A stretch of 64,000 nucleotides of DNA from an uncultured Paracoccaceae bacterium (GTDB lineage: Bacteria; Pseudomonadota; Alphaproteobacteria; Rhodobacterales; Rhodobacteraceae), in NCBI GenBank assembly GCA_943787985.1, contig CALSOO010000002.1:124001-188000 (forward strand), in the 5' to 3' direction. Positions 8,047 through 18,338 of the stretch are shown here, piece by piece. The notes beneath the pieces were generated by a model that was not told the DNA's origin, ran no database searches, and saw only the letters and a list, made by a program, of their open reading frames with translations. Numbering within the stretch: the first letter of the stretch is position 1; each line of letters opens with the position of its first letter. The position numbers and the translations under genes are program-made.

Positions 8047-9396
8047 ATGGATCACCCAAAGGGTGCAGGCGAAACCGGAAATGTTCGGCTTGGATTTGAC
8101 CGTCGCGTGCGGCTGGAATTTCATGGATCAAAGATCAGTTCGGACGGTGGTCTGCTGTTGTTTCGGGAACTGGACGAGGTGCTTGGCCTGCACGACATTG
8201 CGGGCGGCGTTCTGAGTGACACCCGCACTGGTCACAATCGTCTGCACTCACTGGTCGGCCTGTTGCGACAGTCGGTCTTTGGTCGGCTGGCCGGGTACGA
8301 TGATGTGAATGATGCGGATCGTCTGGCGCTCGATCCAGTGATGCGGCAGGTGGTCGGAGGACGGGCCGTTGATGCCAAGGCCGCGTCAGCAAGCCAGATG
8401 GGACGGTTCGAAACAGAGGTGCTGACGGCGGCTGGTAACCGCACTGCGCTGACTGATCTGCCGGGGCAATGGATCGACCGTGTTCACGAACGCAAACCGC
8501 CCAAGTGGATCACGCTGGATATGGATAGCTCGGTCAGTCCAACCCACGGAGCGCAGGAGGGCACGGCCTGGAACGGGCATTTCGGTTGCATGTGTTATCA
8601 CCCGCTGTTCGTTTTCAACCAGTTCGGTCATCTCGAACGCTGCGCTCTGCGCCCCGGTAATGTGCACAGCGCGTATGGATGGGAGGAGGTTCTGAAGCCG
8701 ATCATAGCGCGATATGCGGACCGTCACCTGATGCGGTTCTTCCGGGGCGATGCTGCCTTCGCCATGCCAAAGCTATACAAAACTCTGGAAGCGGAGAGAT
8801 ATTACTACGCCATTCGCCTCCGCACCAATCGTGTTCTTCAGGGCAGGATTGCGCATCTGCTCAAGCGCCCGATGGGTCGTCCGCCAAAAGGCGTGAAGCG
8901 TATCTACGGTGACTTTGAGTATCAGGCGGTGTCCTGGGACAAGCCTCGCCGCGTTATCGCCAAGGTCGAGTGGCATCCCGGCGAGTTGTTCCCGCGTGTC
9001 GGCTTTGTCGTCACCAACCTGCCAATGGAGCCAGACTGGATCATCCGCTTCTACAATCAACGCGGCACCGCCGAGCAGTACATCAAGGAAGGCAAGCAAG
9101 CTATCAACTGGACACGGTTGTCTTGCAAGGGCATGGCGCAAAACGAGGTCCGCCTTCAGCTTCACGCACTGGCCTACAATCTGGGTGTCTTCCTGCAAGG
9201 CACGGACCTTCCCAAAGAGATGGCCGACTGGTCTCTAACCAGCTTGCAAACCCGGCTGATCAAGATTGGTGCGCGCGTCGTCCGACATGCCCGTGCCATT
9301 ACCTTCCAGCTTGCTGAAGTTGCCGTCAGCGGAGATTTATTCAATCGCATCTTGGCAGCCATCCAGCGGCTGCGCGCACCGCCGGTTCCCGCATGA
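8047..9396 (+). CDS. IS1380-family transposase
   Basis: A 449-residue DDE transposase. The likely catalytic acids are in ITLDMDSSVSPTHG (D158 or D160), FFRGDAAFAMPK (D235) and YNQRGTAEQYIKEGK (E343 or E348), the arrangement of the IS1380/IS4-like RNase-H fold with a beta-strand insertion before the last acid. Length and motifs are complete with no frameshift. The gene begins about 94 bases inside the left inverted repeat. Confidence 0.95.
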   Translation: MDHPKGAGETGNVRLGFDRRVRLEFHGSKISSDGGLLLFRELDEVLGLHDIAGGVLSDTRTGHNRLHSLVGLLRQSVFGRLAGYDDVNDADRLALDPVMRQVVGGRAVDAKAASASQMGRFETEVLTAAGNRTALTDLPGQWIDRVHERKPPKWITLDMDSSVSPTHGAQEGTAWNGHFGCMCYHPLFVFNQFGHLERCALRPGNVHSAYGWEEVLKPIIARYADRHLMRFFRGDAAFAMPKLYKTLEAERYYYAIRLRTNRVLQGRIAHLLKRPMGRPPKGVKRIYGDFEYQAVSWDKPRRVIAKVEWHPGELFPRVGFVVTNLPMEPDWIIRFYNQRGTAEQYIKEGKQAINWTRLSCKGMAQNEVRLQLHALAYNLGVFLQGTDLPKEMADWSLTSLQTRLIKIGARVVRHARAITFQLAEVAVSGDLFNRILAAIQRLRAPPVPA

Positions 9397-9617
9397 CCGC
9401 CTTAGCGATGAAATCTAAAGGAACGTGGCTCAATTGGTCCGTCTGGGCCGGTGATGTTCAGCCAAAAAGCCGGGTCAAACCTGCTGCCGAACCCAAAATA
9501 GCGATCAGGCCGCACGACAGATCACCGAGTACCAGGCACAGCTTGTCCAAGAGTCTTGATCGGCACGCAAAACCGGTACAAACTGGAAAGAACGGCATTC
9601 TACTTGGGGAATGTCGG
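9397..9617. other. Non-coding right end of the insertion sequence
   Basis: About 220 bases between the transposase stop and the right inverted repeat. A short open frame at 9393-9635 crosses the end of the element and has no recognisable product, so I do not call a gene here. Confidence 0.6.
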
Positions 9618-9709
9618 CTAAAGCCGTTCAGGTGAACGCAGCCTTCTTACGCGTTGGCTGCGCCAATCTCTGAGAAGGCCGCCAAATGGTCATGTTGATC
9701 GGTCCGCTG
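9618..9709 (+). repeat. 103-bp tandem repeat: second half of copy 2 and partial copy 3
   Basis: After the target duplication, copy 2 resumes at 9623 and runs to 9673, matching copy 1 except for one G-to-C change near its start. Copy 3 begins at 9674 with GAAGGCCGCCAAATGGTCAT and is identical to infC for 36 bases, then diverges (CTGACCCG instead of CTGCCCCA). Confidence 0.88.
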
Positions 9710-9751
9710 ACCCGAACAGGGTTGATGCAAGGTCAACGTCAAATTCCTTCG

Positions 9752-9779
9752 AGGCCGCGCTGTCCAGTGCGGCCTTTTT
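9752..9779 (+). terminator. Intrinsic terminator, probably the original infC terminator
   Basis: Stem AGGCCGCGC / GTGCGGCCT (one G-T pair) with a 6-base loop, followed by TTTTT. It is now about 1.9 kb from infC because of the repeat expansion and the insertion sequence. Confidence 0.75.
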
Positions 9780-9810
9780 CACATGCGCCTCTTCCACGCT
9801 AGGATACAAA

Positions 9811-10560
9811 ATGCCCGACTTTGCCACCTATCCCAGCCTCAAGGACACGGCCGTTCTGGTCACAGGCGGCGCCTCTGGCATTGGCCGATCAACAGTCAAA
9901 GCCTTTGCCGCTCAGGGCGCACGCGTCGCGTTTTTGGACCGCGACGCGCAAAACGCAACGGCAGTGACCGCAGAAACCGGCGCGCCGCATGCTTTGTGTG
10001 ACCTACGCGACATCGATCAGGTGAGGGTGTCCATTCAAACGCTGGCCGCGCAAACCGGCCCTTTCCGTGTTCTTGTCAACAACGCCGCGCGCGATGACCG
10101 CCACGACTGGCGCGACGTAACGCCGGACTATTGGGACGAACGAATGAACACCAACCTGCGCCACATGTTCTTTGCGATGCAGGCTGTGGCCCCGGGAATG
10201 ATAGATGCAGGCGGCGGGTCCGTCATCAACCTTGGCTCCAATTCATGGTGGGAAGCCGTTGGTAATTTCCCGGCCTACGCCACAGCCAAAGCGGCCGTGC
10301 ATGGACTGACCCGCACAATGGCGCGCGATCTGGGCCAACACCGCATCCGCGTGAACACTGTCGTCCCCGGCTGGATCATGACGGATCGGCAAAAAGAGCT
10401 GTGGGCCACACCGGAATCGCTGGAAGCACACCGCCAGAACCAATGCCTGCCAGATCTGATTGATCCGGCATACGTAACACGTATGGTTTTATTTCTAGCC
10501 TCCGACGACGCGGCGATGTGCACCGCCAGCAACTACATGGTGGATGCAGGGTCGATCTAA
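9811..10560 (+). CDS. SDR-family NAD(P)-dependent oxidoreductase
   Basis: A 249-residue classical short-chain dehydrogenase. Visible landmarks: TGGASGIG cofactor loop (residues ~18-25), the D after beta-2 in FLDRDAQ suggesting NAD preference, NNAA, and the catalytic Y-X3-K in YATAKAAVHG. The C-terminal YMVDAGSI is typical of the family. The substrate cannot be told from sequence; sugar or polyol dehydrogenases share this outline. It is a single gene after the IS, converging with the cox operon. Confidence 0.88.
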   Translation: MPDFATYPSLKDTAVLVTGGASGIGRSTVKAFAAQGARVAFLDRDAQNATAVTAETGAPHALCDLRDIDQVRVSIQTLAAQTGPFRVLVNNAARDDRHDWRDVTPDYWDERMNTNLRHMFFAMQAVAPGMIDAGGGSVINLGSNSWWEAVGNFPAYATAKAAVHGLTRTMARDLGQHRIRVNTVVPGWIMTDRQKELWATPESLEAHRQNQCLPDLIDPAYVTRMVLFLASDDAAMCTASNYMVDAGSI

Positions 10561-10570
10561 CACGGCGGCT

Positions 10571-11077
10571 CTAACGCACCGAGACATGGGCCTTTGACGC
10601 AAGTCTGAAGGCCAGCTTGATCCGCGTGTAACTGCTTTGTACATTGCAAAGACTGTTGCGAACTTCGGTGGAAACCGTTGCAATGCTGGGCACCATGCAA
10701 CTTTGGCGCGACCAGCCGCCCGTCGTCAACCGGTCTATCTCTCGCAAATAGGACAGGCTTGGCACTCCGTCTTCAACAATGCTCGCCGGCAACAACGGGA
10801 CAATCGTGTCAACATAGACCGAAAGATCAGCCGCCATTTGATCGTAACATACTGAGACCTTCCCCTTTGATGCAGCTTTGCAGATGTCGCCGGCCTGCTG
10901 CATGCAGCTGTCCTGCATCTCACCACGCAGACTTGGATCAGCAACATTTGCGGCCCGCATGCACTTAACAATAGTAGCCTCTTGCGTCGGGGTGCTATCC
11001 GCCGGGACGGCTTCGCCAAAACACAAAAGGGCCGCCATAAAGCAGCCCTTTCGCAAATTTACAAAGTCCAGAGTCAC
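10571..11077 (-). CDS. Small secreted six-cysteine protein at the end of the cox operon
   Basis: A 168-residue protein of unknown family. With the GTG start at 11077 it has a signal peptide (basic LRKG, hydrophobic CFMAALLCFG, cleavage near AVPA-DS) and a mature part with six cysteines that could form three disulfides, spaced somewhat like LprI/DUF1311 proteins, though I cannot confirm that. The GTG overlaps the coxM stop (GTGA), arguing for coupling to the cox operon. The alternative ATG at 11038 has a better Shine-Dalgarno (AAAGGG) but a weaker signal peptide. Periplasmic location is inferred. Confidence 0.6.
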   Translation of the reverse strand: MTLDFVNLRKGCFMAALLCFGEAVPADSTPTQEATIVKCMRAANVADPSLRGEMQDSCMQQAGDICKAASKGKVSVCYDQMAADLSVYVDTIVPLLPASIVEDGVPSLSYLREIDRLTTGGWSRQSCMVPSIATVSTEVRNSLCNVQSSYTRIKLAFRLASKAHVSVR

Positions 11078-11859
11078 GCCGCAGCGTTCACAGCACGCTT
11101 CGTCATAACAGCACACAAATGCGCGCGGTAATCACCTGATCCGTGTAAATCGCCAATCATTTCATCACCCGAAAGGCTCAGCCCATCCAAAGCGGACGCC
11201 GAAAAATCGGCGGACAAGGCCGCCTCGGCCTCGGCCCAACGGAACACGCCGTCCTTCTGATGCACCCGTGATCGCCACGCGCACGCCATCCGCAAACTTG
11301 GCGACAATCACGCCCACCAGCGCAAACGCGAGGCGGGCTGCACGAACTTTTGATAGTTGGCGACCTCAGGCACCGGAAACGCACCTCGGTGATGATCTCG
11401 CCCTCCTCCAAAGCCGTGTCGAACATGCCTTGAAAATAGTCATCCGCCGCAATCTCGCGGGCGTTGGTGACGATCGTCGCACCGACTGGCCAGAGCCGCC
11501 GCCGGATAGCAGGCCGACGGATCGTTGTTGGCCAGCGACCCACCAATTGTGCCGCGATTGCGCACCGCCGGGTCGCCGATGTGGCTCGCCAGCGCCGCCA
11601 GGCCGGGATAAGCGCCCGCCCGGCGCCACGCGCCATGGGTTGTCGCCCCGCCAATGCACAGCGCACCTCGTCACCCGTGCAAATGCCCTGCATCTCGGCA
11701 ATACCCGTCAGCGCTACCAATGTTGGCGGGCTGCGCAAGCCGCTGCTTCATCGTCGGGATCAAGCGTCTGACCACCGCCCAACGCCTGCGCCTCGTCACC
11801 CCCAACGCCGCAACCGCATCCGCAATCGTGTCGGCTTTTCAAATTCGAAAGTTATACAT
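11074..11859 (-). pseudogene. coxM: coxM, FAD-binding subunit of CO-dehydrogenase-type enzyme (frameshifted)
   Basis: Fragments in different frames reconstruct one FAD-binding medium subunit of about 260 residues: N-terminus MYNF at 11859, TLVALTGIAEMQGI, the nucleotide-binding [19 protein letters not shown]-like stretch near 11,560, [12 protein letters not shown] and DYFQGMFDTALEEGEIITEVRF. The first indel is within ten codons of the start (AACTTTCGAA where AACTTCGAA is expected). In the intact complex it passes electrons from the iron-sulfur subunit to a quinone or cytochrome. It is separated from coxL by 12 bases and overlaps the following gene by four. Several single-base indels break it as assembled. 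Confidence 0.8.
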
Positions 11860-11871
11860 TCTTTCGTCCTT

Positions 11872-14312
11872 TCAGTGACGCACAAAACCAGTCCGGTCTT
11901 CATCTTGCCAAATAAACCTCGGGGGTCCGGGGGCTGGCCCCCGGTCCGTCCGTCTATGCGTATTCATCGCGGCCCACACGCGGTCCGGCGTCAGCGGCAT
12001 GTCGATATGCGCCACTTTCTTGCCCCCCGAGTGCAGCGCATCGATCACCGCATTCACCACCGACGGCGGCGAGCCAATCGCCCCGGCCTCGCCGCAGCCC
12101 TTTCACACCCAACGGGTTGTGCGTGCACGGCGTCTGGCAGGAATGGTCCACCGATAGAACGGCAAATCATCGGCCCGCGGCATGGCGTAATCCATGTAGG
12201 ATGCGCTCAGAAGCTGGCCGTTGTCGTCATAGGCACAGCCTCCAGCAACGCCTGACCGATCCCCTTGGCCATGCCCGCCATGCACCTGCCCGATCACGAT
12301 CATCGGGTTGATCATATTGCCAAAGTCATCCGCCGCCGAGAACCGCTCGATGGTGACCTTGCCGGTGTCCGGGTCCACTTCGACCTCGCAGGCATAGGCC
12401 CCGCAGGATAGGTAAAGTTGGACGGATCGTAAAACGCCGTCTCTTCCAGACCCGGTTCGATGTCTTCCAGCGGGTAGTTGTGCGGCACATAAGCCGCCAA
12501 GGTCACATCGCCCCAAGCCACGGATTTATCCGTGCCGGCAACCTGAACACGACCGTCCTTCAGCTCGACATCGCCTCGGAGGCTTCCATCAGATGCGCCG
12601 CGATCTTCTTGGCCTTGGCGATGATCTTTTCCGTGGCGCGCACCATGGCAGAGCCACCCACCGCCAGCGAACGCGAGCCATAGGTGCCCATGCCCATCGG
12701 CGTTTTGGACGTATCGCCATGCACGATCTCGATCATGCTCCTCGTCGATACCGATCATTTCCGCGATCACCTGCGGAAAGGACGTTTCATGCCCCTGCCC
12801 GTGGCTGTGGCGCCGGTCATCACCACCAGACCACCGGTGGCGTTCACCCGCACCGTGGCGCTTCATACAGACCGGCGCGCGCGCCCAGCTGCCCAACAAG
12901 GTTCGACGGCGCGATGCCGCAGGCCTCGATGTAGCAGTTCACACCCAGCCCGCGCAGCTTGCCTTTGGCCTCGGAGCTTTGCGGCGCGCGTGCGAAAGCC
13001 CGCGAAATCAGCCATCTCTTCCAGCTTGTCCATGGTCGCGTTGTAATCGCCGGTGTCGTATTCCACCGCCACAGGCGTGGCATAGGGGAATTCGGTGATG
13101 AAGTTCTGACGGCGCAGCGCAATCGGATCGACGCCCAGTTCGCGCGCGGCCTTGTCGATGACCCGCTCCAGCTGGAACGTCGCCTCGGGGCGGCCGGCCC
13201 CGCGATAGGCATCCACCGGCACGGTGTTGGTGAACACCGCCTTGACGTTCACGTAGATCAGCGGCGTCTTGTAGTTGCCCGCCATCAAGGTGCCATGCAG
13301 CCATGTGGGCACCGACGGCGCAAAGGTGGACAGATAGGCGCCCATGTTGGCGTAGGTGTCCGTGCGCAGCGCGGTAAAGTTGTTGTCCTTGTCCAGCGCC
13401 AGTTCGATCTTGGTCACGTGGTCGCGGCCATGGGCGTCCGACATGAACGCCTCGGACCGGCTGAGGTCCATTTGACCGGACGGTTGCAGGCCTTGGCGGC
13501 AAAGGTGCAGAACGCTTCTTCTGGATAGTGGAAGATTTTGGTGCCAAACCCGCCGCCCACATCGGGGCGACCACGCGCAGCTTGTGTTCGGGAATGCCCA
13601 ACACAAAGGCCCCCATCAACAGACGGATCACATGCGGGTTTTGCGAGGTGGTATAAAGCGTGTGCTCGATCGTCCGCGCGGGCATAATCGCCCATGGCCA
13701 CGCGCGGCTCCATCGGGTTGGCAACCAGGCGGTTGTTGACCAGTTCCAGCGTGGTGACGTGGGCGCGTCTTCGAATCGCCTCTTCACGGCGCGCTTGTTT
13801 TCTTCGACAAACCCCCAGTCGTAGCACAGGTTCGACGTCAGATCGTCGTGGACCTTGGTCGCGCCTCCTGCACGCGCGTCCTTCATGTTCACGACGGCGG
13901 GCAGCTCGTCGATGTCGACTCGATCGCCTCGGCGGCGTCGCGGGCCTGCTCCAGCGTTTCGGCAACAACGCGGCAATCGGTTCGCCCACATGGCGCACCT
14001 TGCCCTGGCCAGCACCGGATGGCGCGGGTTCCTGCATCGACTTCGCCGTGCTTGTCGGTGACTCTGCCAGCCGCAAGGGATGACCCCACGCCTTCGAAAT
14101 CTGCGCCGGTAAAGATCTGCACCACGCCGGGCATGCGCCGCAGCGGCTGTGTGATCCACTGGTGATGTGCCATGCGCCATATCCGAGCGCAGGAAAGAAC
14201 ACATGGCCTGCCGCGAATGTTCATGTCGTCGGTGTAATTGCCGGTTCCGGTCAGAAACCTGACGTCCTCGCGCCGCTTGCGGCTGGCGCCGATAGCCACT
14301 GTCTTTTGGCAT
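11872..14312 (-). pseudogene. coxL: coxL, molybdopterin-binding large subunit, form II type (frameshifted)
   Basis: Broken into many frames but readable as one ~800-residue large subunit: MPKDSG start at 14312, KRREDVRFLTGTGNYTDD, IPEHKLRVVAP, the active-site loop VDAYRGAGRPEATF near 13,200, TGKVTIERFSAADDFGN, and [14 protein letters not shown] near the end. AYRGAGR marks form II (putative) CO dehydrogenases; form I enzymes carry AYXCSFR. The physiological substrate of form II enzymes is not settled, so CO oxidation is uncertain. Indels occur about every 100-250 bases, for example an extra base at 14294 and lost Cs in short C runs. Order S-L-M on one strand agrees with form II clusters. Confidence 0.82.
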
Positions 14313-14433
14313 TGTCTTCCTCCCTATGATGGGTGCGTTAGATGGCACACCCTACTTGGTCTGTGGCGGGATACCCGCCGTGATGTTTTCGCATTTGCTG
14401 CGGCCGACGCCGCCCTCGCGCCCCTGAACTCGT

Positions 14434-14917
<484 letters not shown>

Positions 14918-14996
14918 GGTCTTCCTCCCTATTGATTATTTTGCTTGATCCGAGTTAAGCACACGACTTGCGCCATGAGAACACAAAAGTTTGCCG

Positions 14997-16037
14997 CTAT
15001 GATTGAGTAACTTTGTCAGGTATTTCAGCACGTGGACGGGGCCGCGTCGGGATTTCCTTGAGCAGACCACCGACGCCCATCGCCGCAATGTCGTTGCGCG
15101 CTCACCGAGACGCCACATAACAAGCGCTCCATGACCCAGTCCGCCCCGTTCAGCGCAGGAGAGCGGGCGCACCCGGGCAGCCCGATCACGGGTTTGTCCC
15201 CAAGCGGCCCAAAAACAGCAGATTGCCCGGATCGACAGGCATCCCAAAGGACGTAACGTCACCCCCGGCTGCGCGCAGGGCGGCAGGCCCCACATCGTTC
15301 ACATCCGAGGTGGCAGACGCGGTCAAAAGAAACACGAATTCTCCCGTGGCGTCGCTGAGCGCTTGTCGGATTGCATCCTCTGCATGGGCGACCACCACGC
15401 GTTCGGACAACATCATGCCAAAGCGGTGCAACCGTCCAGCCAATGCGTTGCGCCCCTTTGCAGATGGCTCCACCCGCCCGACTTGCGTCTCTATCAGTGT
15501 GGCAGAACTGTATTGTGCGCCCGCGATACGCATCGCGCCAACGGCCGCCTTTTCGGCGCGCGACAACTCGATTTCCGGCACGGCGTATGAAATAATCTTG
15601 ATCGTGGCGATCATCCCGTCGGCATCAACACGGTGAAACACGGGCACCGTCGCAATGGTGATCATCGGGTGGATGGCGTTCAGAGCCTGCACAGCCACCG
15701 CGTCCAACACAACAATACCTGCATGCAGCGCATAAAGGTTCACGCGCCCTGCCCCTGCCGCGGACACCCGCACCCCCAATGCTACGCCGTCCGGCACAAT
15801 CGCATCAGCCAGACGGGTTGCGGCGATATTTTCCTCGACATCGCCGCTCTCCAGGCGGGCCACCACCAGAACCGAATGGCCCTCTTGTGCCAAGTCCTCA
15901 AGATGATCTGCCGTCAAAACCGTGCCTTTGGCCACGCGATAGGACATTTGCGCACTGTAAGGGCGCATCACGGCCTCCATACTGTGCGCAAGGGTCGCAC
16001 CAGCAGCCTGCGCCACAGGGACAGGGCCGAACTTCAC
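14997..16037 (-). pseudogene. Molybdopterin-binding protein of the cox/xdh cluster (two C-terminal frameshifts)
   Basis: A protein of about 346 residues of the MoaB/MoeA-like molybdopterin-binding type. The GTG start at 16037 overlaps the xdhC stop (GTGA), so the long N-terminal extension seen in the open frame is rejected. The sequence is clean until the last ~60 codons, where the frame breaks near 15,196 and 15,094; correcting both gives DKPVIGLPGCARSPALNGAD, the conserved end with the PGCARSPALNG loop, and a stop at 14997. It probably helps insert or modify the molybdenum cofactor of the downstream enzyme. The function is inferred from family and position. Confidence 0.72.
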
Positions 16038-17002
16038 GCGCCCATCCGTAGCACTTGGGTCATCTGGGACAGGATCGACACTGCAATCTCTTGCGGGCTG
16101 CTGGCCCCGATGTTCAGGCCGACAGGGCCGTGTATGCGCCCGATCTGGTCTTGCGTGAACCCTGCGGCGCGCAACCGCTCCACACGCTTGGCATGGGTGC
16201 GGGTCGATCCAAGCGCACCAATATAAAAGCACCCCGAGGCCAGCCCAAGATGCAGCGCAGGATCATCAAGCTTGGGATCATGAGTGAGCAACACCAAGGC
16301 CGTGCGGGTGTCCAATCCGAACTGGGTTACAGCCTCGTCAGGCCACTGCGCGATAATGGTTTCACCCGGAAACCGCTCTTGAGAGCCGAATGCGCCGCGC
16401 GGATCAATAACGACAGGATCATAGCCTGCAATTCGGGCCATCGGGATCAAGGCTTGGGCGATGTGGACGGCCCCGACAACTGCCAAACGCAACGGAGGAT
16501 TGTGAATGCCAACAAACGTCTCACCGTCCTCCTCAAAGCCGGAGCGGTCACGCGCAAACCGCACGGCGTGCCCTTGCACGGTGACAGACCGCGCCCCGCT
16601 CACTGTGTTCACCACATAAGCGACAGGGACACGGGCCGCGCGCGCATCGACCAGTTGAACCAGTATGTCCTCAGGCACAACCGAACCAATTGGCTCAACG
16701 AGCACACGGATCTTGCCGCCACAGGCCAACCCCACCGCAAACGCGTCCCCGTCGCTCACACCGTATTCCAACACACAGGACACACCCTTTTCCAAGGCGT
16801 CGATCGCTTCCAAAACCACAGCGCCCTCGACACACCCGCCAGAGACAGAGCCCTGCATCTCGCCCTCTCCCGAAACGACCAGTTGCGCACCAATACGGCG
16901 GGGGGCGCTGCCCCATGTCTCGATCACAGTGGCCAAAGCGGCCCCCTTGCCGGCGCGGTGCCACGCAAGGGCTTGCTCGGGTGCAGTGTCGGTGGTGTCC
17001 AT
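16034..17002 (-). CDS. xdhC: XdhC/CoxI-family molybdenum cofactor maturation protein
   Basis: A 322-residue protein with the N-terminal XdhC/CoxI motif WGSAPRRIGAQLVVS...GSVSGGCVEGAV (residues ~34-64) and a C-terminal Rossmann half (VVGAVHIAQALIPMA, then GYDPVVIDPRGAF, FYIGALGSTRTHAKR). XdhC proteins hold Moco and help sulfurate it before insertion into xanthine or CO dehydrogenases. The start MDTTDTAP at 17002 is preceded by a perfect AGGAGG six bases upstream. It is the first gene of the minus-strand operon xdhC-MPT protein-coxS-coxL-coxM-secreted protein. It is intact, unlike the structural genes. Confidence 0.88.
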   Translation of the reverse strand: MDTTDTAPEQALAWHRAGKGAALATVIETWGSAPRRIGAQLVVSGEGEMQGSVSGGCVEGAVVLEAIDALEKGVSCVLEYGVSDGDAFAVGLACGGKIRVLVEPIGSVVPEDILVQLVDARAARVPVAYVVNTVSGARSVTVQGHAVRFARDRSGFEEDGETFVGIHNPPLRLAVVGAVHIAQALIPMARIAGYDPVVIDPRGAFGSQERFPGETIIAQWPDEAVTQFGLDTRTALVLLTHDPKLDDPALHLGLASGCFYIGALGSTRTHAKRVERLRAAGFTQDQIGRIHGPVGLNIGASSPQEIAVSILSQMTQVLRMGA

Positions 17003-17215
17003 GGGTGCCTCCTGATCTGAACCCCACTTCACCCCAGATCACACGGGATTACCAGTGCACAAGACGGTGAAGGCATGCGCCAAATAAAGAATGGAATGCG
17101 GGCATTGCCCGCGCCTTTGGATCACATCCCCCCGCCTGACCGGAACGGTGGTGCTTGCACATGGGCGGCGCCCCGCCTAAATCAGAAGGCAACAGTAAAA
17201 ACGCGGAGTGCGCTC

Positions 17216-17458
17216 ATGCCCATGCAGGCCAAAGACATCGAAGACTTGATCCGTGACAGTTTTCCGGATGCTGCGATCACCATCACCGATCTGGCGGGCG
17301 ACGGGAACCACTACGCCGCCGAAGTGGTGGATGCCTCCTTCAAAGGCAAAAACCGCGTGCAGCAACAACGTGCCGTTTACGCGGCCCTCAAAGGGAAAAT
17401 GGACGGTGCACACGGCGAATTGCACGCGCTGGCCTTGACCACCAAAGTCCCGGAATAA
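17216..17458 (+). CDS. bolA: BolA/IbaG-family iron-sulfur metabolism protein
   Basis: An 80-residue BolA-like protein ([19 protein letters not shown] at the start; [16 protein letters not shown] near the C-terminus, the conserved helix that docks glutaredoxin). Two start candidates, 17216 and 17222, are close; GGAG at 17205-17208 fits either. It sits 55 bases before a CGFS monothiol glutaredoxin, the known partner with which BolA proteins share a [2Fe-2S] cluster, so the pair likely works in iron-sulfur trafficking. Confidence 0.88.
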   Translation: MPMQAKDIEDLIRDSFPDAAITITDLAGDGNHYAAEVVDASFKGKNRVQQQRAVYAALKGKMDGAHGELHALALTTKVPE

Positions 17459-17513
17459 TTCCAAAACACCGATCACGCCCCCTGAGGGCCGCTTCACAGA
17501 GAAAGACAAAACG

Positions 17514-17876
17514 ATGACAGACGCAGCAACCCAAATCAAAGAACAGATCACCGGCAATGACGTTGTGCTCTACATGAAAGGCACAAAATCAATGCCGCAG
17601 TGCGGGTTTTCCTCCCGTGTGGCGGGTGTTTTGAACTACATGCAGGTGGAATTTGCCGATGTAAATGTCCTTGAAAGCGATGACATCCGTCAGGGTATCA
17701 AAGACTTCTCTGACTGGCCGACAGTGCCACAACTCTACGTCAAAGGCGAATTTGTCGGCGGCTGCGACATCATCACCGAAATGATGCTGTCGGGCGAACT
17801 CGACACGTTGTTTACAGACAACGGTGTGGTCTACGACAAAGACGCGGCCGACAAAATCCGCGAAGCCAACGGCTAA
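17514..17876 (+). CDS. grxD: CGFS-type monothiol glutaredoxin (Grx4/GrxD)
   Basis: A 120-residue monothiol glutaredoxin with the active site C30-G-F-S in [11 protein letters not shown] and the glutathione-binding [19 protein letters not shown] segment. Such proteins bind a bridging [2Fe-2S] cluster and deliver it to targets together with BolA. It is downstream of bolA on the same strand, and a hairpin terminator follows at 17934. Confidence 0.93.
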   Translation: MTDAATQIKEQITGNDVVLYMKGTKSMPQCGFSSRVAGVLNYMQVEFADVNVLESDDIRQGIKDFSDWPTVPQLYVKGEFVGGCDIITEMMLSGELDTLFTDNGVVYDKDAADKIREANG

Positions 17877-17933
17877 CGCCCCTTGGGTCAGGCGGGCCAT
17901 TGGGCACGCCAAACCATCCTCTGGACATCAATT

Positions 17934-17959
17934 GGCCGCGTTTTACTGCGCGGCCTTTT
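17934..17959 (+). terminator. Intrinsic terminator of bolA-grxD, overlapping the zapA end
   Basis: Stem GGCCGCG / CGCGGCC with an 8-base loop, followed by TTTT. The 3' arm and T run lie inside the last codons of the convergent zapA gene (stop at 17943). Confidence 0.7.
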
Positions 17960-18338
17960 CTTCGACCTCTGCGGCCAATGATTCAGCGCGTGCCGCCAGT
18001 TCTGCCAAAGTGTCCGTCACAGACGCCGGCACCACAGGCACTTCAACGCGTTCAGGCTCAGGTGGCGCGACATTGCGCAACCCCTCAAGCTCCGCGTCGC
18101 GCTCGGCCAATTGCCCCTGCACTTCTTTGACGCGGTCCTCAAAGCTTGCGGTCTTGTCCGCCAGCATCAAACCCGCCATCAACAGCATCCGCGCCTCGGG
18201 CATCCGCCCAACCTGATCGGACAAAACCTGCGCTTCATCATCCAGCATTTTTGCGGCGGTGTGCAGGTAGTTTTCTTCGCCAGCCTGGCAGGCCACTTCA
18301 AACGTGCGACCGCCAATTGTGATTGTGATCTCGGGCAT
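17943..18338 (-). CDS. zapA: Cell division protein ZapA
   Basis: A 131-residue ZapA with the N-terminal globular head (ITIGGRTFEVACQAGEENYLHTAA-like, residues 5-30) and a C-terminal coiled coil (DRVKEVQGQLAERDAELEGL), followed by a proline/glutamate-rich tail ending in EVEEKAAQ. ZapA crosslinks FtsZ filaments in the divisome. Its start overlaps the stop of the upstream coiled-coil gene by one base (TGATG), which indicates stoichiometric co-expression. Confidence 0.87.
   Translation of the reverse strand: MPEITITIGGRTFEVACQAGEENYLHTAAKMLDDEAQVLSDQVGRMPEARMLLMAGLMLADKTASFEDRVKEVQGQLAERDAELEGLRNVAPPEPERVEVPVVPASVTDTLAELAARAESLAAEVEEKAAQ

Larger units (their letters stand above)
7953..9617 (+). 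mobile_element. Complete IS1380-family insertion sequence, 1665 bp
   Basis: Both ends are visible. The left inverted repeat is CCCGCATTCCCCAAGTAG (7953-7970) and the right end, read on the other strand, is CCGACATTCCCCAAGTAG (9600-9617), 16 of 18 bases identical. A 5-bp target duplication CTAAA flanks the element at 7948-7952 and 9618-9622. One intact transposase gene fills most of it. The intact ends, duplication and open reading frame suggest a recent, potentially active insertion. It sits in a repeat directly downstream of infC rather than in a gene. Confidence 0.93.

Noticed and set aside
9393-9635. An 80-codon frame across the right end of the IS
   Set aside because: It crosses the IS border into the target repeat and has no family resemblance.
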